Origin: Isoetes taiwanensis
Lineage: Eukaryota; Streptophyta; Lycopodiopsida; Isoetales; Isoetaceae
Direction of reading: 5' to 3'
DNA: 64,000 nucleotides
NCBI GenBank assembly: GCA_021234155.1
Contig: JAJEKV010000017.1
Location: forward strand, 61,152 to 125,151
A program made the position numbers and the translations under genes. Shown one piece after another: positions 21,276 through 33,258 of this stretch (position 1 is its first letter; every line of letters begins with the position of its first letter). Below the pieces are notes generated by a model. That model saw only the letters and a list, made by a program, of their open reading frames with translations, searched no databases and was not told the origin of the DNA.

Positions 21276-24200
21276 ATCTCATGTTAGCTTGTGCATTTCT
21301 CAAATTTGAGAGCATATATTTCAAAATGCTAAGTTTACTATAACGTCAGCAGGATTGGCTCGCTATAGCCGAAACAGTACATTGAAGAAACTTAGCATCT
21401 TGAGATTCACGATTGCCATTATTACTTGGATGTTAAACTTGGAATATGTGCCTACAAGTGGCTCAGTTGTTCTATATGAAGACCAACTAAAAGATGAATT
21501 CGGGTGAGACGATAGTGGTTAAGGACCTACTGAGAATGTTCACGAATAACAAGTGGAACCCTTAAAGTCCATGCATCCAAAGGATTTGCAAAAGATTGCT
21601 GGCGGAGATCATGACAAAGGGCACCACTTACATCAAGACCACAAAAAATTACACGTAGGCGTGTCATGAAAAATCGTCGGAGAATCGAAGAAGATTGCTA
21701 ATCTGCCGAGCGTGCACTCCTTAAGTACACGAAAGATGTAAAGAAGGTCAAAGTTGAGAACATGGTAGATTTGAGGAAGATTCATCCCATATTCACGGAA
21801 AATTTGATGTTAATGTTAAGCTAATAGTGGTAGGTGAATGGGTTGATAGCCGCAAGGAGGCAAGAGAAGCCCAACTTTCCAAAGGCTCTTATCCTTAAGG
21901 TTGATGAGTAATCTCTGCTTAGCCGGACCGATGGAAGAGGGATATAAATCGATTTCAAATGCTACAGATGTCATCCCTCTGGGGATGTCGGTTGATGTGG
22001 TCAATACCTCTACCGCTTCGGTTTATCGGATGTGATTTCAGAAATATCGTGAAATGGAGCAAGGAGGATTACAGTTCTTGGACCGATTAGTGTGCTAACG
22101 GATCAGCAACTATATTGATCCACGATCTTTATCAGTCGAATCGCTTGAGGAATGCTTGTCCGGGCCATGAAGACTATAGACGGAGGTAGAGCGTACCAGG
22201 ATCCTAAAAGAAAAACCCTTCCTTGCGTTGAGCCGCTAGAACTGTTCCGGGTAATGTATGTGGCCAGAGACCATTTACCCTCGCTATGAATGACCCGAAT
22301 ATATGCTTCCAACGACCTGGACCATCCTCAAGAGTATTGAAGTTTCCGCAAGACTTGAAAGAAGAGGAGGGACATAGAGAAGAACCTCCCCGATCATGAG
22401 GTACGCGGTAACATGATTTTTAACTTGTGTCTGCTCATTTTCAATACCACCTATAACGATTGTCTACATTCCTTCAAAGATAACGGTTGTATCGCTTCGG
22501 GGTGATAAGAGTGTGTGATAAGGGGTGCTCTTTTGCCACATCAATTAGATTCCGGGACATGCACGTGCCTTAGCGGAAATTTATGCTATGGAGGGTTGCG
22601 TTGTAACTTGACTTCTTCTCAGGAGGAGCCTTTTAGCCGCATTTGTGTGTGAAGGGTATAAATCCAATCGTGATTTGAAATTGATGAGAATATACAAATT
22701 TAAACTTGTTCAGATATTTGATCAACCTCGACGCTATCTTTGGGCCCTAAAAGAAATCGAGAGCCCGTGCATTGCAAAAAGAGAGCCGAGGGAAAAAGAA
22801 AGCAAGCGGCCCAATGTACCCACAAATGCTGACCCTCCTCCACCTCCTTGTCCATTTCAAGCACAAACGGGTGCAAGAGTTAAAATCCTCTTCTGGATGT
22901 CTAAGGATTCTCTCAATGCACTATTTAAGAAAGTTTGGATTTAAGGAGCAAAAGGACATGTCTTTCTTTTAGAAAGAAGAAGGATAACATTAATGCTTTG
23001 CAGCACTACACTAGTGTCCACCCAAGATGTGATCGAGGGTAGCTCGTTTACGCGAGAGCTACTCCTCAAGGATCAAGACCATTCTGTTGTCTTGAGACAC
23101 AAGAAGCTCAAGCCGTGGACCCCTTACCATCGAGGAGCAAGAAAAGGATGTCAAAATGAGAAGGAGGATGAGGAAGTTGAGAGGAGGACGAGGAAGATGA
23201 GGAGGAGGGACGAGAAAGGCAGGAGGATGATGTTGAAATGGAAATTGAGAAGGATGCTCCGACGCTACACTAACCTCTCCTCAAGAATTCCTCGCCCCGG
23301 ATGATGGAACTCCTTAAGCAAAAGCGGCAGTGGGGAGGAAGAGCTTAAGCTGCTCACAATAACTGGACCAGCAAGCCACCTAACGGGTGGACCCCTACAC
23401 AAGGAGTATGTTTTGGTTAGTTATTGGGTGCAAATTTTGCCGCCCACCTAATAGATCTCCGATACTGTCTATAGCTTTAGAGAAATAAGCACGGGTGCAA
23501 ATTTTGGTTGTTTGGTATTATTCCTAGCCCACATAGGTCGCACCATTCAACACAAACATATACCATAATAGATATATGTTTTATAATGAAATATGAGTGA
23601 AAAACTTATGTACATTGACAAAGAAAATAAATACATGTCTAAAAATTTTTGGTATTATTTTTCCAATGTTTGCATTCTTTAGATAAAGAAAATACATAGG
23701 TCTTATAGGACACGTCGCTAATCCAACACAAACATACTAGATAATAGACAACATGTAATAGAAAAGACCAAAGCTTCACTCTATGCCCACTTCAACCTCA
23801 ATAAGATCCTCCGATAGAATCAAACTCATCAATATGACTTCGACCGAAATTATGGCTCCTTTTTGATCCATCCAAATTGAAATCCAAGATTGATTGAGCC
23901 AGGACCATCACGACGATGAGCTTGGTTATCAAAATCCTATATTCTGATTGTAATTTTTTTTGGACTTGTAAAGTCCATTAAACAGAGGCTTTCATAACGT
24001 GTTGTGGATCCAAACGCCCTCCATTTTCAGCAAAGTTTCTTTCATGATCTGGCTCTTTGCCCTCAGAATAAAGCTGCTGGTCAAGATATGAGGCAGTCTT
24101 TGGAGGACCCTCCACGCCATCGTCCACCCGAGGTGTCTTTGTTGCTTTTCCTCGCCGCCATTCCTTATCAACCCATGCCCCCTTCCGAGGAGCTTCGAAT

Positions 24201-24799
24201 TAGGCATATTTAACTTCGGTTGTAGGTTAAACCTCTTTTGGTTGCATCTGGCTTGTTTTTGTACCTCCATCTTCGGGTTGAATCGATGTTGCCTGCCTAA
24301 GATTGCCCTCACTAATATGAGACTACGCATTTTGATGGTGTGTCCTAGCCTGCAGCCGGTGTTTTGCGGCTTTCCAGGCGGCTCATTTTGGAGTGTCCCG
24401 CGGATGATCTTTGGTGAGAGTTAAGTTGTGAAGGATGCTTTCACGGCTAATTTAAGAGATAGAATGAAGAGACGGGCATGAAGAGACTTCTGGATGAAGG
24501 GAGGTCCTACCTCACCCACTTGCACGCCATTCCAAATTATGGTATTTTTTATTCAACAAGAAATGACGGTGATGAGAAAATCTAAAAATAGGAGGACTTT
24601 GAATAGGGTTCCACGACCGCCATGCCAGCATTACCCCGCATGGAATCCGAAGTTCATTTTTAAGCACAACCCTATATTTTGAAGAAAATCCTATATTCTT
24701 CAAAGCCCCATCTTGGGCGCTAATTTGAGCTTATATTTATGGACTTGTGGAAAGTCCATAAATAATGAAATGTTGGTGATACTTCTTTCTATAATGAAA
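21276..24799. other. Unidentified accessory sequence
   Basis: Short frames on both strands without recognisable motifs. A plus-strand frame at 22645-22944 has a proline-rich stretch (DPPPPPCPF). Around 23150-23230 the plus strand is a GA-rich run (AGGAGGATGAGGAAGTTGAG and similar), giving charged frames that reflect composition. No RNA genes or terminal repeats recognised. Confidence 0.3.
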
Positions 24800-25223
24800 C
24801 ATTTGATCTTTTCTTCTATAGCCCTTTATAGGTTACAATAATAAAAACATAGTTCAACTTATAGACTTTGAACAAACATTTTGGTACATCTATAAAAACA
24901 AAGTTCAACTTTATAGACTTTGAACAAACATTTTGGTACATCTATAGTTACTTCCGATGACTAAGTAATGATTGCTAGAATTTCGCTTGATGGACAATGA
25001 CATTTTCTTATGTCATTTTCCTCGGGATCTATTAATTAATATAATTGGACATCATGTCTTTTCCGACAAGGGCTTTCTTTATTGGCTCATTCGATAGCTT
25101 CTAATGATCAATTGGACTAATACAATTAGTGAATTATGAGCACGCAGATAAATTATTTCGAGTGTTTCCAAACATTACCCCGTTGTTCTATTATAGTGGT
25201 TAACTTTATCACTAGCTTTATGT

Positions 25224-25293
25224 GCATAGCTAGTGTAGTGGTATCATAGTACCCTCCTGAATGACTTGACGAGGTCGATTCCCCGCTATAACC
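25224..25293 (+). pseudogene. tRNA-Gly pseudogene, unit 10
   Basis: The 5' half is nearly intact (GCATAGCTAGTGTAGTGG), but the 3' half reads CTGAATGACTTGACGAGG and then GTCGATTCCCCGCTATAAC, so anticodon stem, T stem and acceptor fail. The flanking spacer is much better conserved. Confidence 0.85.
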
Positions 25294-25745
25294 GGGTCTT
25301 TCTTTTAAGAAAATAGGGGAGGAAAATACTTCATTATTTTATCTTTCTTGAAAATAGGAGGCATCTTATCGTAAAATTGGTAAGAAAATCAATATGCAAC
25401 CTCTCATATAGTCTCCACAAACAAGAAAATCAATCAAGTTGGTTCATGACTATTTAAGGATAAGCAAAAGGCCATGTTTGCAAGTCAAGCTTAAATAATG
25501 CATGAAATTTGTTAAGTATATTGATAGTTCTTCAATGTCAATAGAAATAAGATCCCGCCCATTCATACACAAAATGTGATAAAAGCACTTTATTGCAACC
25601 TTGGCAAGACTTAAATGTAAGAATTCTCAGATACTTAAAGATTGGATAAATCCAATTTCTTTGGTAATCGTAGATATTTTTGTGATATCGCTACTTATCA
25701 CAATAAACAATAATAGATAAATAAAGTATGAACTTGGATGTCTTT

Positions 25746-25816
25746 GACTTCATGGCTCAATGGATAAGGCTTACCACTCTAAACTCGGAGATTCCGTGTT
25801 CGACCCCGTGAAGTCG
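25746..25816 (+). pseudogene. tRNA-Arg pseudogene, unit 10
   Basis: Acceptor ends (GACTTCA ... TGAAGTCG) survive, but the anticodon arm is CTTACCACTCTAAACTCGG without ACG, and the T arm is altered (CCGTGTTCGACCCCG). Confidence 0.85.
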
Positions 25817-26308
25817 CTTTTGGGATATTGATTTTCAAATAGGTTCTTGGATAGAGTTCAATTTATAGATTTTGAACAAACATTTGCTTTCTTATATAGT
25901 TTCTTTAGAACGTTATAGAACTATGAGGTTACCGGATCGAAGTTCAATTTATAGATTTTGAAACTAACATTTGCTTTTTCTATAGTTCCTTTAGTTAATA
26001 AACATAGTTCAACTTATAGACTTTGAACAAACATTTTGGTACATCTATATCTAAACATAGTTCAACTTATAGACTTTGAACAAACATTTTGGTACATCTA
26101 TAGTTACTTCAGACCTGTTAATGATTAATAGTAATTTCGGCTTGATGGACACATTTTCTTATGTCATTTTCCTGAGCTATTAATTAATATAATTGACATC
26201 ATGTCTTGCCCGACAAGGGCTTTCTTTTATTAGCTCATTCGATAGCTTCTAATGATCAATTGGACTAATACAATTAGTGAATTATGAGCACGTGTGATAA
26301 ATTATTTT

Positions 26309-26311
<3 letters not shown>

Positions 26312-26344
<33 letters not shown>

Positions 26345-27513
26345 ATGCAAGATGTTTTGATTTTATTAAACATAGTGGGGTAAGGGGTACACTCACTTTA
26401 CGGGAGTGGCTCCACAATAGGGCCAGATATTCAAATACAAGCACAATGGTCTACCCAATAGTCCGAGACAGAGGATCCAAGGATAAGTACCATTCCTTTC
26501 AGATTGAGGGAAGGTGGAGATTACTCGATGGTCCAAAGTTAAAGCCATCAAGCTCATACCAAGCAAGATCCGCGACAGGTGAAGAGCACCAAGGAGCAAA
26601 TATCATCATGCTGCTAACTTGGCATGGACCATCTTGCTACCAAATTATACTACAAGTGACTCTCCTTCCATTACCTGTCTTATGGGATGTATGCACCTTC
26701 TTCCACAAAGTAGCAATTACACAAACCTGCGCCCGGGGGTGTCCACTGCTTCCTCAAATGCCGCTCACCCTTCTCGCATAGACTTCAACTTCAGGAAGAT
26801 CAACTCACTTAAGGCTCCAGGTTCAGGTTCCCCTTGGAACGCAAGGGACATGGCTCGATGAGTGAGCAACTGTTAAAGAAATCTGGTCTCCCGCCCAAGA
26901 CTTCCTCCTTTAATCTCCTCCGCCCATACCATCTGTCATGAGTTATCCTTCAATCCTAATCTCCCCTAGCCGGGAAAGGGGAAGGACTTGATTTTCGCCC
27001 CCAATGGCAATCATGTCAAGTAGCACAAAAACAGCCGATATGCAAAGCGGGCCAGCCAAACTTGACCAACCGGCCACCAAGAGCGGCTGGATCGGAGCAT
27101 CTGCTTAAAGCGAGCAACCCACAATGAGTGCAGGCCTTCCCACCGCAAGGAGGCAAACATTTACCCCGGCTTCCTATTATAGCTTTAACCTTTGCAAAGG
27201 CCTAAAAATAGGACAAGATTACCTCCGGGCGACCCAATTTAGGCCTCAAGAACTTCGAGGAGATAGGCTGGGCCCCCGATGATGTCCGGGATCTCGAAGA
27301 TGGGCAAAGTTTCGTGCACGGGGATCAAAGGCCGACCACGAAAGCTCTTGCCACAACCTAAATCTGGAAAACAAATCAAGAGGTTGGCTAGCAGCAGGCC
27401 CGGCGCCTGTGCCCTTCCAGCCATGATTTCAAGAGGTTCCGCAGGAACGGGGCCGCCGCCATAAAGTGACGGGGCCCTAAGCGCTTCGAACCTAAACGCC
27501 ATGGCTTCCGTAG
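26312..27513 (-). mobile_element. Poly(A) retrocopy of an unidentified transcript, copy B
   Basis: A 1.2-kb insertion in unit 10. A 32-nt T run at 26312-26343 is the poly(A) tail of a minus-strand insert, and an AATAAA signal (26367-26362) precedes it by about 19 nt. The target repeat ATTTTGAGT (26304-26312) / ATTTCGAGT (27514-27522) flanks it. These are marks of LINE-type retroposition of a polyadenylated RNA. The minus-strand frame 27529-27239 gives a 96-codon product containing EIMAGRAQAPGLLLANL that I do not recognise. There is no reverse transcriptase, so it is a processed pseudogene or a non-autonomous retroelement. Copy A is at 1254-2378. Confidence 0.8.
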
Positions 27514-27579
27514 ATTTCGAGTGTTTCAAACATTACTGTTGTTCTATTATAGTGGTTAACTTTATCACTAGCTTTATGT

Positions 27580-27643
27580 GCATAGCTGGTGTAGTGGTAT
27601 CATAGTACCCTCCAGTGCCGACGGGGTTCGACCGGCTATGTGC
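27580..27643 (+). pseudogene. tRNA-Gly pseudogene, unit 11
   Basis: The first ~32 nt are identical to tRNA-Gly(CCC). The rest (CCAGTGCCGACGGGGTTCG, then ACCGGCTATGTGC) has lost several nucleotides and the anticodon and T stems. The next 400 bp are almost identical to unit 6. Confidence 0.85.
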
Positions 27644-28086
27644 TGTTCTTCTTCTTTTAAGAAAAATAGGGGAGGAAAATACTTCTATTATTTTATCTTT
27701 CTTGAAAATATGAGGCATCTTATCGTAAACTTGGTAAGAAAATCAATATGCAACCTCTCATATAGTCTCCACAAACAAGAAAATCAACGCAGTTCAGTTC
27801 ATGACTATTTAAGTGATAAGCAAAAGGCCATGTTTGCAAGTCAAGCTTAAATAATGCATGAAATTTGTTAAGTATATTGATAGTTCTTCAATGTCAATAG
27901 AAATAAGATCCTGCCATTCATACACAAATGTGATAAAGCAGTTTATTGCACTTAATGTCGTAAATTCTCGTATACTTAAAGATTGGATAAATCCAATTTC
28001 TTTGGTAATCGTAGATATTTTTGTGATACGTTACTTATCACAATAAACAATAATAGATAAATAAAGTATGAACTTGGATGTCTTCT

Positions 28087-28159
28087 GACTTCATGGCCCA
28101 ATGGATAAGGCGCCAGTCTACGAAACTGGAGATTCCAGGTTCGACCCCTGGTGAAGTCG
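28087..28159 (+). tRNA. tRNA-Arg (ACG), unit 11
   Basis: Identical in sequence to the unit 1 and unit 6 copies: 73 nt, fully paired stems, anticodon ACG, intact A and B boxes. Confidence 0.95.
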
Positions 28160-28714
28160 CCATGGGATATTGATTTTCAAATAGGTTACTGGATAGAGTT
28201 CAATTTATAGATTTTGAACAAACATTTGCTTTCTTCTATAGTTCCTTTATAGGTTATGAACTATGAGGTTACTGGATCGAGTTCAATTTATAGATTTTGA
28301 ACGAAGATTTGCTTTCTTCTATAGTTCCTTTATAGGTTACGAAACATAGTTCAACTTATAGACTTTGAACAAACATTTTGGTACATCTATACGAAACATA
28401 GTTCAACTTATAGACTTTGAACAAACATTTTGGTACATCTATAGTTACTTCAGACCTGTTAATGATTGCTAGTAATTTCTGGCTTGATGGACACGACATT
28501 TTCTTATGTCATTTTCCTCGGGAGCTATTAATTAATATAATTGGACATCATGTCTTGCCCGACAAGGGCTTTCTTTATTGGCTCATTCGATAGCTTCTAA
28601 TGATCAATTGGACTAATACAATTAGTGAATTATGAGCACGTGTGATAAATTATTTCGAGTGTTTCAAACATTACCTGTTGTTCTATTATAGTGGTTAACT
28701 TTATCACTAGCTGG

Positions 28715-28774
28715 TGTAGTGGTATCATAGTACCCTCCCACGCAGACGACGGGGTTTGATTCCCCGGCTATGCA
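28715..28774 (+). pseudogene. tRNA-Gly pseudogene, unit 12
   Basis: A deletion joins TATCACTAG directly to CTGGTGTAGTGG, removing the 5' acceptor strand. The 3' half is also altered (CACGCAGACGACGGGG). CTCCCAC with the CCC anticodon remains, but the molecule is only about 60 nt long. Confidence 0.8.
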
Positions 28775-29234
28775 ACCGGTCTTCTTTTGCGTGAAGAAAA
28801 TAGGGGGAGGAAAATACTTCTATTATTTTATCTTTCTTGAAAATATGAGGCATCTTATCGTAAACTTGGTAAGAAAATCAATATGCAACCTCTCATATAG
28901 TCTCCACAAACAAGAAAATCAACGCAGTTCAGTTCATGACTATTTAAGTGATAAGCAAAAGGCCATGTTTGCAAGTCAAGCTCAAATAATGCATGAAATT
29001 TGTTAAGTATATTGATAGTTCTTCAATGTCAATAGAAATAAGATCCTGCCATTCATACACAAATGTGATAAAGCAGTTTATTGCAATTACTGGCAAGACT
29101 TAATGTCGTAAATTCTGGTATACTTAAAGATTGGATAAATCCAATTTCTTTGGTAATCGTAGATATTTTTGTGATACGTTACTTATCACAATAAACAATA
29201 ATAGATAAATAAAGTATGAACTTGGATATCTTCT

Positions 29235-29307
29235 GCCTTCATGGCCCAATGGATAAGGCGCCAGTCTACGAAACTGGAGATTCCAGGTTTGACCCCTGGT
29301 GAAGTCG
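29235..29307 (+). tRNA. tRNA-Arg (ACG), unit 12, two changes
   Basis: 73-nt copy with anticodon ACG. An A-to-C change gives GCCTTCA at the 5' end, breaking the second acceptor pair, and the T loop/B box reads GGTTTGACC. It may be weakened or inactive. Confidence 0.65.
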
Positions 29308-29514
29308 CCTTGGGATATTGATTTTCAAATAGGTTACTGGATAGAGTTCAATTTATAGATTTTGAACGAACATTTGCTTTCTTCTATCTTCTTATCTTAT
29401 ATTATAATGTTTTAGTGCAAGTAATGGACCACGCCCTAAATCTGACGGCCTGGATTTGATCAATGGTGGAGATGATGCCACGTCCTCAATTTTTTCCTTA
29501 GCCTCACGGGTTAG

Positions 29515-29960
29515 GGTTTTGTGGAGCAGCTCAGGCATGGGTACTCCGGCGTTGAAGTATGTGAGCTTTCTTTTATGGAAAAAAAAAAACTTAGTGCTTT
29601 TACCATTGCTCAGGTGAGAAGGACCGACCGATCAGAGAAAACAGGTTTAGCTTTCTTGAAAACTCTGAGGCTTTCGCTCAAGGGCAACCATGGCTTCTGC
29701 TAGCTTCACCGGTTAGGGTTTTGTGGAGCGGCTCAGGGTTCTAATCATATTGCAGTGCTGAAGGTGGGTACTCTGCCGTGAAGTATGTGAGCTTTCTTTT
29801 TATGGAAAAACAAAAACTTAGGGTTTTACCATTGCTTCGGTGGAGAAGGACCCGACCGATCGAGAAAACAGGTGTAGCTTTCTTGAAAAACTCGAGGCTT
29901 TCGGCTCAAGGGCAACCATAACCGCTAGCATTGCCTCCGGCTACTACAAATGAGCTGCTC
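29515..29960 (+). repeat. Imperfect ~200-bp direct duplication inside Helitron A
   Basis: Two copies of a segment starting TTAGGGTTTTGTGGAGC (near 29510 and 29713) continue through GAAGTATGTGAGCTTTCTTT and AGGGCAACCAT. The second copy contains a short extra segment (TTCTAATCATATTGCAGTGC). It looks like the duplicated 5' untranslated or promoter part of a captured gene. Confidence 0.8.
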
Positions 29961-30497
29961 CATTATCTTCCCAACTTGCTATTAAGGTCCTATGAATGTT
30001 TTCCAAAAAAAATGCAAGGCCATGGCTTTTGCTAGCATTTTCCTCCCCGGCTACCATAGTCGGGAGTTGCTCCATTGTCTTCCCAAATTGCTATTAAGAA
30101 GGTCCTATGACCGTTTTCTACTGAAAAAAATGCAAGAATGTTTTCTGCAATGTCATTTAGAGAGTTTGTCAAATACTGGCACTTGCCAGGCCATGGTTGC
30201 TCTGGGCATATACAGTGTATTGCCAACACAAAGGCATAGGAGCTGGAGCAGAGGACAATGCGGTTGTGCTGGGTAAGTTGATAAGCAATTTTTTTTTTGT
30301 TTTTGAGCTTTGTCTATTTGTTGTCTCCACAAAAACCAAGCCGAAAGTGATTAGGTTGGGGAGATAAGCCGCTTCTCCATTATGTGCATTGCTTGATGTG
30401 TTGTCATGTTGTGAGGACAATTTAAAGTTTTGACTCCCAAGTAATTTGTTTATACTAAGAATGATATTGAACTAACTGATATTCTTTATGTGAAAAG

Positions 30498-30855
30498 GGG
30501 GAGAGAAATAGTCCGCAGAGTGAATCTGCGCAGAAGCTTTTGCAGAAACTGAAGCCTATCTATTGGTTTTCAGTTCACTTACATACAAAGTTTGCCGCCT
30601 TAGTTGAACAAGGCAGTAATCAAGTGACAAAGCTTATTGCCTTGAACAAATGTCTGCCTGGAAAGTCGTTTTACAGGTGTGTTTTGCATCATTTTCATTA
30701 GCTTAGGATATATGTGAAATGTGGACCTCCTTTTTCATAATGAACAACACTATTAGTAAATCAAAGCTTTAACCCATACCTAAGTTTATTTTCTTCTTTG
30801 GACAGGTCATTGGTATCCCCTCACCAGCAACCGGGCTCCTTGAGCTTTCTAGGTT
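30498..30855 (+). pseudogene. DBR1: RNA lariat debranching enzyme (DBR1) gene fragment
   Basis: The exon at 30498-30676, after an AG acceptor and before GTGTGT, reads KLKPIYWFSVHLHTKFAALV followed by VTKLIALNKCLPGKSF. This matches the conserved C-terminal part of the metallophosphoesterase domain of DBR1, including the metal-binding His-Leu-His. A second exon-like piece from 30806, after GACAG, reads VIGIPSPATGLLEL, as expected next in the family. DBR1 cleaves 2'-5' branch bonds of excised introns in the nucleus. The exon junction is one base out of frame (the codons after Ser-Phe need one more base), and the rest of the gene, including N-terminal metal sites, is absent. Its place inside Helitron A suggests capture of genomic DNA with its intron. 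Confidence 0.75.
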
Positions 30856-33258
30856 TTATCTTTTTCACGTAACTTGGATGCTAAACCATGGCAAAAATGC
30901 GTTCAAGGTAGCTAATCTACCGTGGATTAATATTTTACTTATTCTTCTCTTGCTAGACTCATGTGCATGGCTTTTCTTTCTTGCGACTTATGATTTGGGG
31001 AACCATGCTAGAAACAATGTCGAGATGTGCAAAGTGCACAAAATATATGAGAATGTCATGAATAGATGGTGTAGCGAGGTGCTTTGGATTGGAAGGCTGA
31101 GATAAGACACAAAATAAGGATCCCATTCCCCACTTACTTTCTATATTGAGTTGCGGTTGATATCCTTTGGAAAAGCAGATTATAGCGGATGATTGTAGAG
31201 CAGTTGCATCGGATATGAATAGATAGCATTGGATATGAACAGATTTCATCAAATTGTAGCGGATAGATTGAGCAGTTAGCGGCCGGACCTACCTTTGTCA
31301 AAGCAGGAGCATATTAGCTAAAATCTTGAGCTTGGCTATGGCGTCTTTTGGCAAGCTATGGGAAAAGGATTTAGAAAGATCGTAACACTCTTTTCTTAAG
31401 CCCATAGCGGGGTTAGAATCATTCAGCTTTAAGAAAGATATATGGTGTTATCACGATTTGGAAGGCCTGTCGTATTTGAAGGCATGATTTAAGCTCTTTG
31501 CAATTTGGAAGGCCTATGGTATTTGTTGGTGTGATTTAAACACACTTCCAATAGGTCCTAAACAAGTTCTGACTACATATCAAAAATTTTGAATAAACAC
31601 TCTACGTATTTTTTTTGTCCTGTCTGATCTAGCATATTGCAAATAAAAGGTGAGTCTGGGGCAAACAATATGGACATCAAATTGCTTATCATGGATGAAT
31701 ACCTTTGGCGAAATGAGCAAGCGGCAAAAATATGCCATTATGTGAGCAAGTCATTCTTTGGGCGTGAGATGGAAGAGAATATCGGTATCAAGCTCTAAGA
31801 CTTGGCTATGGCATTACCGACCTTTTGGCAATCGGATATTCTAACACCTGCTTGTCGGCATAAAGATTTCTTACGCCATATAGAGAAAGCGAGAAAGCTC
31901 TATGAACTTTAGGGTGCTAAGACTGGCGGGGGTATGGCTCAAATGCCAAGGTTTTCTGCTATTGCGAGGTTTAAGTTGGGTCGGTAGCAGGGAGTATTCG
32001 AGGCAAGCATGAATATAAGCTTTGGACGGCATGAGAGCAGGCGGGGTTACCTCTTCTTTGCTCTTAAGGTAAATTTCCACTTTGTACCATGTTGGCCAAT
32101 GCCAAACTAATAGGGTAGTATGCATATTGGTTGCACTGATGTAACTTCTTGCAATCAACTTACCTGCAATGTGAGTATTTATATTTATTCAATGAATTCC
32201 CTTCTCTACCATTACTCAATGGGATATGTTCCAAGTTTTCAAATAACATATTGCTTGATGAAGTCTTTGTATTTGGAAATGTCCAAGGCATTAAAGCTTG
32301 AATCTGTGACATCTGATGCCAGTTGCATATGGTTTGTTCGAATTTCACTTACATCATGCATGACTCCACCCACCACATCGAATTTCACTTACATTCTGTA
32401 GTCAATGTGGAATTCAACTAAAATGCGCCTCAAATGTTGGATTACATGTAAAAATGCTTAAGTATTAACATGTGCATGGGCCTCAAATATTGGACCATCA
32501 TTTGGGTTAAATAAATAAGAAATAGACATTAAGTTTGCATAAACATTAAACACCCTCATATCTCGATTAAGGGTTTGGAAATAAACAATTGTTTCCAATA
32601 TCCTTTATAAAATAGACGTGGCCATCGTGAAGCAAGTCTTGAATGGAAAGAGAAAGCCATTGTTTCATGAACAAAAAGCCTAGAGACATTGGGCACTTTT
32701 TCTATTGTTTATACCTACCCCAACCCCCCCCCCCCTTGGGGGCATTTTTTTGTTTATACGGTGAGTTCAATGATTCATGGGTTTAATGCTGAGATATTGA
32801 AACCAAATATATAGAGCAATATTTTATGTATGGCATGTTATTTACATTTAGGAAGCTCAGAATTTGTGCATGCCATGTACAATTGCAGCATGAGGGGGAA
32901 TGCTTTTTACATGCAATTGCTAGGTCAGACAATTGCAAACAGTTGCTAGGGCAGACAACAACATGACCGTGGAAAGCAAAAGGGGACATGCTCTACACAA
33001 CAATGAAAACAACAACAATGTATCTCTCTAGCATGATCTTCTAATTGTAAAAAGGGTACTTTACTTCAATATGGAGGAAGATTATTGTTATTAATTTTTG
33101 AGAGATTAAAGACTAAACCAAAAGGAAAGTGCCTTAGAACATGCTATGTTTTTAGAACAGAATACTGAGCTAATACCAATCCATTAGGGCATCTCATCGT
33201 TCTCTTGAACATCATTTATACATACTTAACTTATGCCCAGCAACGCTGGGCACCATTA

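Larger units (their letters stand above)
24800..29386 (+). repeat. tRNA-Gly/tRNA-Arg tandem array, block B (units 9-12)
   Basis: The same ~1.1 kb repeat resumes here. Unit 9 is only a tail (24800-25200). Units 10, 11 and 12 begin at tRNA-Gly positions 25224, 27580 and 28715. Unit 10 is the most diverged and is split by a retrocopy (26312-27513). Unit 12 is cut at 29386 by a Helitron. The orientation is the same as block A, about 11.5 kb away, so both blocks probably belonged to one array later separated by insertion or rearrangement. Confidence 0.93.
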
